This document shows, one piece after another, positions 8,104 to 17,109 of a stretch of 64,000 bases of DNA (positions are counted from its first letter, which is position 1; every line of letters starts with the position of its first letter). Below the pieces are notes generated by a model that was not told the origin of the DNA, ran no database searches, and worked only from the letters and a program-made list of their open reading frames with translations. The position numbers were made by a program, and so were the translations under genes. This stretch comes from Paludibacteraceae bacterium (GTDB lineage: Bacteria > Bacteroidota > Bacteroidia > Bacteroidales > Paludibacteraceae): assembly GCA_017937025.1 (NCBI GenBank), contig JAGBEJ010000003.1, forward strand, positions 1 to 64,000. Direction: 5' to 3'.

Positions 8104-8778
8104 CTATACATTATAATAATCATCCAACGCCGCGTTCATAAAGTCGTTATACGGCTTCAACACCTCGCACCACTCCACAATCTGGTTTTCCCAGCCTTCG
8201 TTGTTGAAGAAATCGTCAGGCAGTTTGTGCATCACCGTAAAATCCTTGTACTTAAGGTATTCAGCAACGGAAGAATCCTGTTCGAAGCCTAAGGGCATAC
8301 GCTTGAGGCGGTCGCCAGCAAACACGAAGTTTTCTTTGAACGACCGTTCGCCCACTATCTCAAGAAATTCCTCTTGATTCTCATTTATGGCACGCCTTGC
8401 CGCTTTCACCATCTTGCTGTCCATGCAGTACAGTCCGCCAGCCAAAAGCGACTCGCCGCCCGGCTGCAGATGGAAGTAATAGCCCGGCCTTATAGACTTT
8501 CTGCCGCCACGCGCGATGTATGCCGCCATGTGTCGTTTGTACGGACTCTTGTCGGGCGAGAATCGTATGTCGCGGTAGATGCGATATGTGCAGTCCTTGG
8601 CATGCAGGTATTTCACATCATCGTCAAAAGCCCCGAGTCCGGCTATCAGTCTGTCTACCACCTCGCCCAACACCTCTGCTGCCGCAATGTATCTCGGCTT
8701 GTGCTCGGCAAACCACTCACGATTGTTGTTCGCCGCCAAATCCTTAAGAAAGTCCAGTATTATTTCCGCCTGTGTCAT
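8104..8778 (-). CDS. DUF2461 (TIGR02453) family protein
   Basis: 224 residues. FLKDLAANNNREWFAEHKPRY near the N-terminus (ANNNREWF), RIYRDIRFSPDKSPYKRHMAAY near residue 65-85 (RDIRFSPDKSPYK), and YYFHLQPGGESLLAGGLY near 100-115 (LQPGGESLLAGG) are the hallmark blocks of the DUF2461/TIGR02453 family, found in bacteria and fungi with no established function. Complete by length. It has its own -7 box at 8809-8816 and no obvious operon partner. Confidence 0.9.
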   Translation of the reverse strand: MTQAEIILDFLKDLAANNNREWFAEHKPRYIAAAEVLGEVVDRLIAGLGAFDDDVKYLHAKDCTYRIYRDIRFSPDKSPYKRHMAAYIARGGRKSIRPGYYFHLQPGGESLLAGGLYCMDSKMVKAARRAINENQEEFLEIVGERSFKENFVFAGDRLKRMPLGFEQDSSVAEYLKYKDFTVMHKLPDDFFNNEGWENQIVEWCEVLKPYNDFMNAALDDYYNV

Positions 8779-8808
8779 TATTATATATTGTCATAAACAA
8801 ATCGAGCA

Positions 8809-8816
8809 CAAATATA
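8809..8816 (-). promoter_or_regulatory. -7 promoter box for the DUF2461 gene
   Basis: TATATTTG on the minus strand, 30 bases upstream of the start at 8778. Confidence 0.5.
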
Positions 8817-8889
8817 CTACACTTCGCCATTCAAAAATAAGCCTTGTCCAACGCATATAGAAAAGGCAAAAATCCTTTTTGAAAAATTA

Positions 8890-8922
8890 TTGAACATCGT
8901 CATGTTTTATTTCATAACTTTG
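8890..8922 (+). promoter_or_regulatory. Promoter of pheS (-33 TTG, -7 TAACTTTG)
   Basis: TAACTTTG at 8915-8922 matches TAnnTTTG and has a TTG at 8890-8892, close to the usual -33 distance. The start codon of pheS is at 8961. Confidence 0.5.
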
Positions 8923-8960
8923 CCACCAAATTTTGCTTTTTAAGATAGCATCCTGTTTTT

Positions 8961-9980
8961 ATGAAAGAGAAAATAGCACAGATAGCACAAGAAATCAGCG
9001 CGCTCGTTGCAGCGAACAAAGAAGAGGCTGAAGCGCTGAGAGTAAAATACTTGAGCAAGAAGGGCGAAATCACCGCTCTTTTCAATGAATTCAGAAACGT
9101 CCCTGCTGAGCAGAAGAAGGAGCTGGGACTGCTGCTGAACGACCTGCGCAACAAGGCTCAAGACAAGATAAACTCGCTGAAGGAGTCATTCGCTTCGAGC
9201 GAGGCGACTAACGCCAACGAAGACTACACAAGAACTGCAGACCCTGTGCTTCTGGGCAGCCGCCATCCGCTCTCATTAGTGAAGAGCGAGATTATCGACA
9301 TCTTCTCGCGCATTGGATTCTCTGTGGCAGAGGGTCCAGAGGTCGAGGACGACTGGCACGTATTCGGCGCGCTGAACTTCTCACCTGAGCACCCAGCACG
9401 CGACATGCAGGATACATTCTTCGTAGAGAAGAACCCGGACATACTGCTCCGCACGCACACATCGTCAGTGCAGTCGCGCATAATGACGTCGCAGAAGCCT
9501 CCTATCAGAGTGCTCTGCCCTGGACGTGTTTACAGAAACGAGGCTATATCGGCACGCGCGCACTGCTTCTTCCATCAGGTGGAGGGTCTGTACGTGGACA
9601 AGAACGTATCATTCGCCGACTTGAAGCAGGCTCTGCTCTACTTCGCAAAGGAAATGTTCGGCGAGAACACAAAGATAAGACTCAGACCATCATACTTCCC
9701 ATTCACAGAGCCATCGGCTGAGATGGACATCTCGTGTGACATCTGCGGCGGCACGGGATGCGCATTCTGCAAGCACACTGGATGGGTAGAGATACTCGGA
9801 TGCGGCATGGTGGACCCTAACGTGCTGGAAGCCTGCGGCATAGACAGCAAGGAGCACACCGGATTCGCATTCGGAATGGGTGTTGAGCGTATAGCAAACT
9901 TGAAATACAAGGTTAAAGACCTGAGACTCTTCTCGGAGAACGACATCCGTTTCCTTGACGAGTTCCAGTCTGCATATTGA
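8961..9980 (+). CDS. pheS: Phenylalanyl-tRNA synthetase alpha subunit
   Basis: 339 residues, the usual length. It charges tRNA-Phe with phenylalanine as part of the (alpha-beta)2 enzyme. The N-terminal ~90 residues form the tRNA-binding coiled coil (KEEAEALRVKYLSKKGEI). The class II catalytic core carries VAEGPEVEDDWHVFGALN near residue 128, GRVYRNEAISARAHCFFHQ (motif 2) near 190-208, and GFAFGMGVERI (motif 3) near 300. A four-cysteine insert, CDICGGTGCAFCKHTGW near 252-268, is typical of several bacterial lineages and may bind zinc. pheT is not adjacent, as is common in this phylum. Confidence 0.98.
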   Translation: MKEKIAQIAQEISALVAANKEEAEALRVKYLSKKGEITALFNEFRNVPAEQKKELGLLLNDLRNKAQDKINSLKESFASSEATNANEDYTRTADPVLLGSRHPLSLVKSEIIDIFSRIGFSVAEGPEVEDDWHVFGALNFSPEHPARDMQDTFFVEKNPDILLRTHTSSVQSRIMTSQKPPIRVLCPGRVYRNEAISARAHCFFHQVEGLYVDKNVSFADLKQALLYFAKEMFGENTKIRLRPSYFPFTEPSAEMDISCDICGGTGCAFCKHTGWVEILGCGMVDPNVLEACGIDSKEHTGFAFGMGVERIANLKYKVKDLRLFSENDIRFLDEFQSAY

Positions 9981-10060
9981 TTGTTTTTCCAGAATCAACC
10001 TTAATCTAATACACAAGGGAAAGCATTTCAATTTTAGAGTATTAACCAAAACATTTGCAC

Positions 10061-10846
10061 ATGAGAAAGACTTTACTTCTTGGCATCGCATCAATCGCTA
10101 CAATCTGCGGCATAAACACTTACGCAGCCACAGAGATGATTCTTGTGAAAGGAGGCACTTTCAAAATGGGAAACGAGAAGGAAACCGTTTTTGCCGACGA
10201 GCTTCCAGTTCACGACGTGACACTCAACGACTTCTATATCGGGACTTACGAAATCTCGCAACAGGAATGGCAAAACGTTATGGGCTACAACCCAAGCCAC
10301 TTCCAGGGCGACGACCTCCCAGTGGAGAGCATTTCGTGGTACGAGGCAGTGAATTTCTGCAACAAGCTGTCCGAGAAGGAAGGACTGACACCAGCCTACA
10401 AGTTCGGACGCGGCAACACCGTGATATGGGATGACAAAGCCAACGGCTACAGACTCCCAACCGAAGCCGAGTGGGAATACGCCGCACGAGGCGGTGCCGA
10501 CTCCAAGAACACAATGTTCTCCGGCAGCGACGACGCCGACATCGTAGGATGGTTCAAGGCGAACAGCAAAGCCACGACACACCCTTCGGGCATGAAGGCA
10601 TGCAACGAGATAGGACTCTACGACATGAGCGGAAACGTGTGGGAATGGTGCTGGGACTGGTACGGCGACTACAGCAGCAAGCCCGCCACAAACCCTAAGG
10701 GTCCGGTCATGGGCACAGAAAGATGCCGACGCGGAGGAGGATGGCACATAATCGAGAAATCGTGCCGCAACACAAACCGAATCGGAACACCGCCGACCTA
10801 TTCGTTCGACTATGTAGGTCTGCGTGTAGTGCGCAACGCGAAATAA
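10061..10846 (+). CDS. Exported formylglycine-generating-enzyme-like (SUMF1 family) protein
   Basis: 261 residues from ATG 10061; a TTG six bases upstream is a weaker start. Residues 1-24 are a signal peptide. MILVKGGTFKMGNEKE opens the FGE-sulfatase domain, followed by VHDVTLNDFYIGTYEIS, GYNPSHFQGDDLPVESISW and YRLPTEAEWEYAARGG near residue 135-150, and GNVWEWCWDWY near 190. These are the conserved structural blocks of the family. Active formylglycine-generating enzymes need a cysteine pair; the pattern here is closer to the many SUMF1-like proteins without proven oxidase activity. No sulfatase gene is nearby, so a sulfatase-modifying role is not supported by context. A terminator follows at once. 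Confidence 0.9.
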   Translation: MRKTLLLGIASIATICGINTYAATEMILVKGGTFKMGNEKETVFADELPVHDVTLNDFYIGTYEISQQEWQNVMGYNPSHFQGDDLPVESISWYEAVNFCNKLSEKEGLTPAYKFGRGNTVIWDDKANGYRLPTEAEWEYAARGGADSKNTMFSGSDDADIVGWFKANSKATTHPSGMKACNEIGLYDMSGNVWEWCWDWYGDYSSKPATNPKGPVMGTERCRRGGGWHIIEKSCRNTNRIGTPPTYSFDYVGLRVVRNAK

Positions 10847-10865
10847 AGACAATTCAGACAAACAG

Positions 10866-10897
10866 AAGGCTTGCTTCATCAGCAAGCCTTTTTTTAT
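10866..10897 (+). terminator. Terminator after the SUMF1-like gene
   Basis: AAGGCTTGC, a short loop and GCAAGCCTT form a perfect 9-bp stem followed by a run of T. Confidence 0.95.
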
Positions 10898-10932
10898 TGC
10901 CCTGTCCGGATTGCACACTTTCATAATATTAA

Positions 10933-12369
<1,437 letters not shown>

Positions 12370-12393
12370 TCAAAAAAACAAGCTATCATAAGA

Positions 12394-12426
12394 AAGTCCG
12401 CATCGTATGATGCGGACTTTTTTTAT
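12394..12426 (+). terminator. Terminator after eno
   Basis: AGTCCGCATC, a 4-base loop and GATGCGGACT form a perfect 10-bp stem followed by seven T. The A-run on the other side lets it also serve the opposing rnz transcript. Confidence 0.95.
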
Positions 12427-12440
12427 TCTATTTTCTATTT

Positions 12441-13364
12441 TCAGAATCTAAACACAGCCATATCCTTGGCAGTCACGGTGTTTTCGAAGACTTCGCGCGC
12501 CTCTGCCGCCATCTGCTTTATCTCCTCATCTTTGCGGTAGCGCGATGAATAATGTCCGATGACAAGTTTCTTGACACCGGCTTTCTTGGCTATCTCAGCC
12601 GCCTGACGAGCCGTCGAGTGCATCGTCTTGCGTATGCGGTCCTTGTCCGCCTCGCAGTACGTCGCCTCGTGATAAAGCATATCCACGCCTTTTATTATGT
12701 CTACAATGCTCTCTGTGTATGCCGTGTCCGAGCAGTAAGCAAAGGAGCGCACTGGCTTTGGGTCAATGGTCAGCTCGCTGTTGCTTATCACCTCGCCACC
12801 GTCGGTCACGAAGTCCTCGCCGTCCTTCAGTCCCGGTATCGCCGCCAAAGGAATGTCATATTCCTTGAGTTTCTCTTTTATAATCTTGCGCCCTTGCTCT
12901 TTCTCTCGGAAGAGGAATCCGCACGTCGGCACAGAATGCTTCAGAGGTATGGTGCTGACAACGACCTTGTTGTCCTCGAATATCACTTCGGCTTTTCTCG
13001 GGTCTATCGGGTGGATTGTGAGTTCGAACGAGAGGTCCGCCATGAAGTACTTTCTGAGCGGCTCTATAAGCTCCACAAGGTCCTTATGGGCGTGGATTGT
13101 CAGCGGACTGCGGCGTCCTCGCATCGAGAGTGTCGAAAGCAGCGGCAACAGTCCGAAGATATGGTCGCCGTGCAGGTGTGAGATGAAGATGTTGTTGATG
13201 CGCTCGGTGTGCACTCCGGTCTCCTTAAGCGCCACTTGCGCACCCTCGCCGCAGTCTATCAGATAGAGCTTGTCGCTGAGGCACAGCAGATGCGCGGCGT
13301 TCGCTCTGTCCTTGAGCGGCATCGCCGAACCGCAGCCTAATGTTATGAATTTCGCCGTGCTCAT
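12441..13364 (-). CDS. rnz: Ribonuclease Z
   Basis: 307 residues from ATG 13364 (MSTAKFITLGCGSAMPLK), the typical length of the short form. A longer in-frame extension back to 13463 runs through the upstream terminator and is not coding. The enzyme removes 3' trailers from tRNA precursors. The metallo-beta-lactamase motif HLHGDH lies near residue 62-67, with the later ligands in FAYCSDTAY (near 208), YHEATYCEAD (near 230) and the terminal IGHYSSRY (near 270), the HxS-type exosite/ligand block. It ends opposite eno with a shared terminator, and has a -7 box TATCTTTG close to the start. Confidence 0.97.
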   Translation of the reverse strand: MSTAKFITLGCGSAMPLKDRANAAHLLCLSDKLYLIDCGEGAQVALKETGVHTERINNIFISHLHGDHIFGLLPLLSTLSMRGRRSPLTIHAHKDLVELIEPLRKYFMADLSFELTIHPIDPRKAEVIFEDNKVVVSTIPLKHSVPTCGFLFREKEQGRKIIKEKLKEYDIPLAAIPGLKDGEDFVTDGGEVISNSELTIDPKPVRSFAYCSDTAYTESIVDIIKGVDMLYHEATYCEADKDRIRKTMHSTARQAAEIAKKAGVKKLVIGHYSSRYRKDEEIKQMAAEAREVFENTVTAKDMAVFRF

Positions 13365-13387
13365 GTTGCCTCGTCTGTTCTGTTTAT

Positions 13388-13395
13388 CAAAGATA
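13388..13395 (-). promoter_or_regulatory. -7 promoter box of rnz
   Basis: TATCTTTG on the minus strand, 23 bases upstream of the ATG at 13364. Confidence 0.55.
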
Positions 13396-13429
13396 GAGTT
13401 TTTGCGTAAAATATGGGCATTGTGAAAAA

Positions 13430-13461
13430 CAAAAAAGAGCCGCCCTCGCGGACGACTCTTC
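13430..13461 (-). terminator. Terminator after the DUF4832-like gene
   Basis: On the minus strand AAGAGTCGTCC, a short loop and GGGCGGCTCTT pair with two G-U wobbles, followed by TTTTTTG. Confidence 0.85.
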
Positions 13462-13481
13462 ATAAACTTTTTCCTATCGTG

Positions 13482-15842
13482 TTATCTAACAACTTTCTGC
13501 ACAGCAGAACCGTTGTCGCCGACATATCTCACGACATAGACTCCAGCTGGCAAAGCAGCCAAGTCGAATACGCTCTCGCTTGTGCTTGCCACCTTCTGAG
13601 TCGCTGCGGAGTAAATAACGACCTCGAAATTCTCGCCGCCGAAGTAGAGCTTACTGCCGCGCTGCTCTATCAGCTTGACATTCGCATTGTCGTTTACCGC
13701 TGTAGCCGCGCCAGTAGAGAGAGCGAACGAGAAGTCGTCGAGCAACACGCTGTAGTCCGTTCCTGATGATGTTGTTGTATTCACAATCTTCAGTTTGACA
13801 TCACTGCTGCTGTTCAACTCAACAGTTATGAGCGCCCAATCGTGACTTGCAGAGAAGCTCTGTGTCTTTACTGGCGAAGTATAATTGTCTGCAGAGCTAT
13901 AAACACTAAGGCTTCCAGCCTTGTTTGTATTGTAAAGTCTAGCATAGAAAGTGACAGTCTGTTTGCCCTTCAGCAATGGAGTGATTGCGATTCCGGTATT
14001 CTGAGCACCGATTCTGAGCGACTTGCTTCCACTTTCAGTATGGTTGTAGCTCGCGCCGTCGCCAAGTCTTGTCTGTGTCAAGTTCCATATATTACCTTCG
14101 ATAAGAATGTCGCCAAGGTCTCTGAAGTTTCCTGTGTTCAGTTTCACTCCAGTAGAACCGGTAACCGCATTGCTCTCCAACGTCTCGAAGTCCTCTGCCG
14201 GCCCTTCCTTGCACTCGATAGCAAGCACAGATGATTCTGTCTGAAGAGTTGCCTCGTCGGTCACAACAGCTGTTATATTGTATGTTCCGACCTCTGTTGG
14301 AGTGAATGTGTATGTGTAAGGAGCGGATGTCACAGTAGCGACCTCTGTGCCGTTCTTCTTGAACACAACGGAAGTTATATCGCCATTCTCGCTTGAAGCT
14401 GTCGCAGTCACCGTCACCTCTGTGTTTGGCTTTACAGTCACGGAACTTGCGCTTAATGAGATTGTAGGAGCGGAAAGTCCTGTGCCGTCAAGGTTGGCTG
14501 CATAAGGTATAGTCACGCCAGCAAGCAGTTTGTCTGATGTGATAGTCAGCGTAGGAGCCTCATTGCTGCCAATAGTCAAGCCAGTCACAGTACACTCTCT
14601 TGACTCGCCAGGAATCAATCCTTTCAACGAAGTTGTGCTTCTCACGCCCTTTACAGTGACGTAAGCGTCATGATAGATAGGAGCGACACCGTTGTTCTTA
14701 ACTGTCACAACAGCCTCGGTAGAAGAAACCTGATATTTTGTTATCTGGAAACTGTAGCCGGCATTGTTTCCTGCCTGCTTCAGTCTCTCTGCTGTTGCGT
14801 ATGAGCCTTCAAGAGCGTTATTACCAATGACATAAGTCATATGGTACTTAGCTGCAGCCTGCTCCCATGTCACCTCGTACATTCCATCCGGATTCAGGAA
14901 GTTGTGCTGGTCGTTATCTGTATAGTAGCTGATTTCACCTCCGCCTGGAGCGCTCTTCCATCTGTCTGTTCCCATGGCAATCCACTCCGACTCGTTCCAT
15001 CCGTCACCTTGAGCAATGTCATGCTCAGAATGCATGAATGAATCATCGAAAAGTCCGAAGTTCAGAGCCATGAGTGACTCATCTGTAGTGATTGGACAAT
15101 ATGAATCGTCAGCGGCATCAATAGAAACGCTCCATGGAGTGTTCTTGAACTGATTGGCAACATGCTTCAAGAACTCTGTCTGATAAGCATCTGATGGGAA
15201 GTACTTGCCTTTCCAGCCGCTTGGCAGTCCGTTGTCATCATAGATATGATACTCGCTCCAGTGTCCGAAGCCGACCTGAACGAAAGCGATTCTCGGGTCG
15301 TTGTCATACTTGGCAGCGAAATCGGTGTAGAACTGCTTTGTGAACCACTTCAGCTCATCGTTGGTCCAATCTGCATAATATGTCAAGCCGTCACCCTTCA
15401 CTGTCTTGTAATACTCCGGACCATATCCGTAGCTTCCATTCTTTATATACAAAGGCACTGCAGTAGCACCAGCCTGATTACATGTACAATAAGGCGCGCC
15501 TGTTATCTTGCCGTCGTTGCCAGGATACTCATATCTGAAACGCACGATAGCCTGGTGACCGCGGCTTGCCACATCGTCGAGTAATGTCTCGAACGAGCTC
15601 CAGTCGTATTGTATAGCATCGCCAACCTTTCCTGTCACCACCTTACAAGGCAGACAGTAAGAGTACTCGAGCGAGATAGAGCTGTTCAACTCAGGATGGT
15701 CAGCCATAAGGTCCGGCCAGAACACGATTCCCTTCATTGGCTCCAAAGTCGTGATTTCGCTTTGCAGCTTCACATTCCTCATTTGCGCATTGACCAAGAA
15801 AGCCGATGCTACTAACAAAGACGTAAGTAAAATTTTTTTCAT
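13482..15842 (-). CDS. Secreted DUF4832-like protein with Ig-like domain and T9SS sorting signal
   Basis: 786 residues from ATG 15842 (an upstream in-frame ATG at 15848 is possible). Residues 1-19 are a signal peptide. Residues ~30-340 look like a glycoside-hydrolase-type TIM barrel (EPMKGIVFWPDL, GHQAIVRFRYEYPG, IAFVQVGFGHWSEYHIYDD), and ~345-440 (GYSFQITKYQVSSTEAVVTV) fit DUF4832, which follows DUF4874 in such proteins. An Ig-like domain (SVTVKPNTEVTVTATA) lies near 460-545, then a jelly-roll-like domain near 555-715. The C-terminus (KLYFGGENFEVVIYSAATQKV, in parts FEVVIYSA and LPAGVYVVRYV) is a T9SS type A sorting domain. A polysaccharide substrate is likely but cannot be named. Confidence 0.85.
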   Translation of the reverse strand: MKKILLTSLLVASAFLVNAQMRNVKLQSEITTLEPMKGIVFWPDLMADHPELNSSISLEYSYCLPCKVVTGKVGDAIQYDWSSFETLLDDVASRGHQAIVRFRYEYPGNDGKITGAPYCTCNQAGATAVPLYIKNGSYGYGPEYYKTVKGDGLTYYADWTNDELKWFTKQFYTDFAAKYDNDPRIAFVQVGFGHWSEYHIYDDNGLPSGWKGKYFPSDAYQTEFLKHVANQFKNTPWSVSIDAADDSYCPITTDESLMALNFGLFDDSFMHSEHDIAQGDGWNESEWIAMGTDRWKSAPGGGEISYYTDNDQHNFLNPDGMYEVTWEQAAAKYHMTYVIGNNALEGSYATAERLKQAGNNAGYSFQITKYQVSSTEAVVTVKNNGVAPIYHDAYVTVKGVRSTTSLKGLIPGESRECTVTGLTIGSNEAPTLTITSDKLLAGVTIPYAANLDGTGLSAPTISLSASSVTVKPNTEVTVTATASSENGDITSVVFKKNGTEVATVTSAPYTYTFTPTEVGTYNITAVVTDEATLQTESSVLAIECKEGPAEDFETLESNAVTGSTGVKLNTGNFRDLGDILIEGNIWNLTQTRLGDGASYNHTESGSKSLRIGAQNTGIAITPLLKGKQTVTFYARLYNTNKAGSLSVYSSADNYTSPVKTQSFSASHDWALITVELNSSSDVKLKIVNTTTSSGTDYSVLLDDFSFALSTGAATAVNDNANVKLIEQRGSKLYFGGENFEVVIYSAATQKVASTSESVFDLAALPAGVYVVRYVGDNGSAVQKVVR

Positions 15843-15878
15843 AAGCATTTTGATTAGTTAATTAATTTTTAAAGTTCA

Positions 15879-15886
15879 CAAAACTA
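15879..15886 (-). promoter_or_regulatory. -7 promoter box for the DUF4832-like gene
   Basis: TAGTTTTG on the minus strand matches TAnnTTTG, 37 bases upstream of the ATG at 15842. Confidence 0.5.
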
Positions 15887-16005
15887 ACACTCTAAATGCA
15901 AGATTCACAGAGAAAAAACACTTTTAACATTCATCGTATGCCTTATTAATTCAATACATTAACAATAAATAAAACAGATGATTTAAATATTTATTCACTT
16001 TCCCA

Positions 16006-16013
16006 TATCTTTG
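16006..16013 (+). promoter_or_regulatory. -7 promoter box of the D-lactate dehydrogenase gene
   Basis: TATCTTTG, 29 bases upstream of the ATG at 16043. Confidence 0.55.
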
Positions 16014-16042
16014 AATAATGTATTTGAAAAACAGCATAAAAC

Positions 16043-17032
16043 ATGAAAATAGCAGTATTCAGCACTCAGAAATATGACAGAGAATTCCTCTCTGCTGTAC
16101 CGACAGAACATAAATTCGTGTTCTTCGAAGCGCAACTGAACACCGACACCGTGAACCTGACACAGGGATTCGACGGCGTGTGCATATTCGTGAACGACCA
16201 TGCCGACAGCGAGATAATAACCGAGCTGAAGAACAACGGCATCAAGGTGATAGCCTTGCGCTGCGCCGGATTCAACAACGTGGACGTGAAGGCCGCCGAG
16301 AAAGCCGGCATACGTGTGGTGCGCGTGCCTGCCTATTCGCCTGAAGCTGTGGCGGAGCATGCCGTGGCGCTGATAATGACGCTCAACCGCAAGACACACA
16401 AGGCGTATCTGCGCATAAAGGAGAACAACTTCTCGCTGGAACGACTGACGGGATTCAACATCTACGGCAAGACAGTCGGCGTAGTGGGCACAGGAAAGAT
16501 AGGCAAGGCTTTCTGCAAGATAATGCTGGGATTCGGAGCTAAAGTCATAGCCTACGATAAATTCGAGGACGACGAAGCCAAGAAACTGGGCATCAAGTAC
16601 GTAACTTTCGAGGAGGTGCTGAAGAACTCCGACATCATATCTCTGCACTGCCCTCTCACTCCTGAAACGAAGTACATGATAGACTGGGAGGCGTTCGCCA
16701 ACATGAAGGACGGCGTGATGCTGATAAACACCAGCCGCGGCGCGCTGATAAACACCAAGGACGCGATTCTGGCGCTGAAGAGAGGCAAGATAGGATACCT
16801 CGGCATCGACGTGTACGAGCAGGAGGAGCACCTGTTCTACAAGGACCTCTCGGAGAACATAATCCCCGACGACACTATCGCACGCCTGATGTCGTTCCCT
16901 AACGTGATGATGACGTCGCACCAGGGATTCTTCACCAAGGAGGCGTTGACCGAGATAGCCGCCACGACGGTGGGCAACATCGACTGCGTGGCTCATGGCA
17001 AGCCTTCGCCTAACGAGGTGAAGTCGGAATAA
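16043..17032 (+). CDS. ldhA: D-lactate dehydrogenase (2-hydroxyacid dehydrogenase family)
   Basis: 329 residues. It reduces pyruvate to D-lactate with NADH, a fermentative sink. The catalytic-domain block LRCAGFNNVD near residue 75-84 contains the substrate-binding loop; the NAD-binding Rossmann motif GVVGTGKIGKAF lies near 150-161; the catalytic Arg (INTSRGALINT near 228-238), Glu (YEQEEHLF near 260) and His (TSHQGFFTKEAL near 295) are all present. LdhA-type length and the FNNVD/YSPEAVAEHAVAL blocks favour D-lactate dehydrogenase over phosphoglycerate dehydrogenase. Monocistronic with its own promoter; the terminator is shared with htpG. Confidence 0.95.
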   Translation: MKIAVFSTQKYDREFLSAVPTEHKFVFFEAQLNTDTVNLTQGFDGVCIFVNDHADSEIITELKNNGIKVIALRCAGFNNVDVKAAEKAGIRVVRVPAYSPEAVAEHAVALIMTLNRKTHKAYLRIKENNFSLERLTGFNIYGKTVGVVGTGKIGKAFCKIMLGFGAKVIAYDKFEDDEAKKLGIKYVTFEEVLKNSDIISLHCPLTPETKYMIDWEAFANMKDGVMLINTSRGALINTKDAILALKRGKIGYLGIDVYEQEEHLFYKDLSENIIPDDTIARLMSFPNVMMTSHQGFFTKEALTEIAATTVGNIDCVAHGKPSPNEVKSE

Positions 17033-17054
17033 GGAAAACGCACATTATAAATAA

Positions 17055-17092
17055 GAAAAACGCACCGGAACATCTCCGATGCGTTTTTTCTT
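17055..17092. terminator. Bidirectional terminator between ldhA and htpG
   Basis: AAAAACGCACCGGA and TCCGATGCGTTTTTT form a hairpin with A-rich and T-rich flanks, serving the two converging genes. Confidence 0.9.
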
Positions 17093-17109
17093 TGCATATC
17101 GCTTGTCTC

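Noticed and set aside
13365-13463. N-terminal extension of ribonuclease Z
   Set aside because: It reads through the terminator of the neighbouring gene and the -7 box; the family start MSTAKFITLGCGSA is at 13364.
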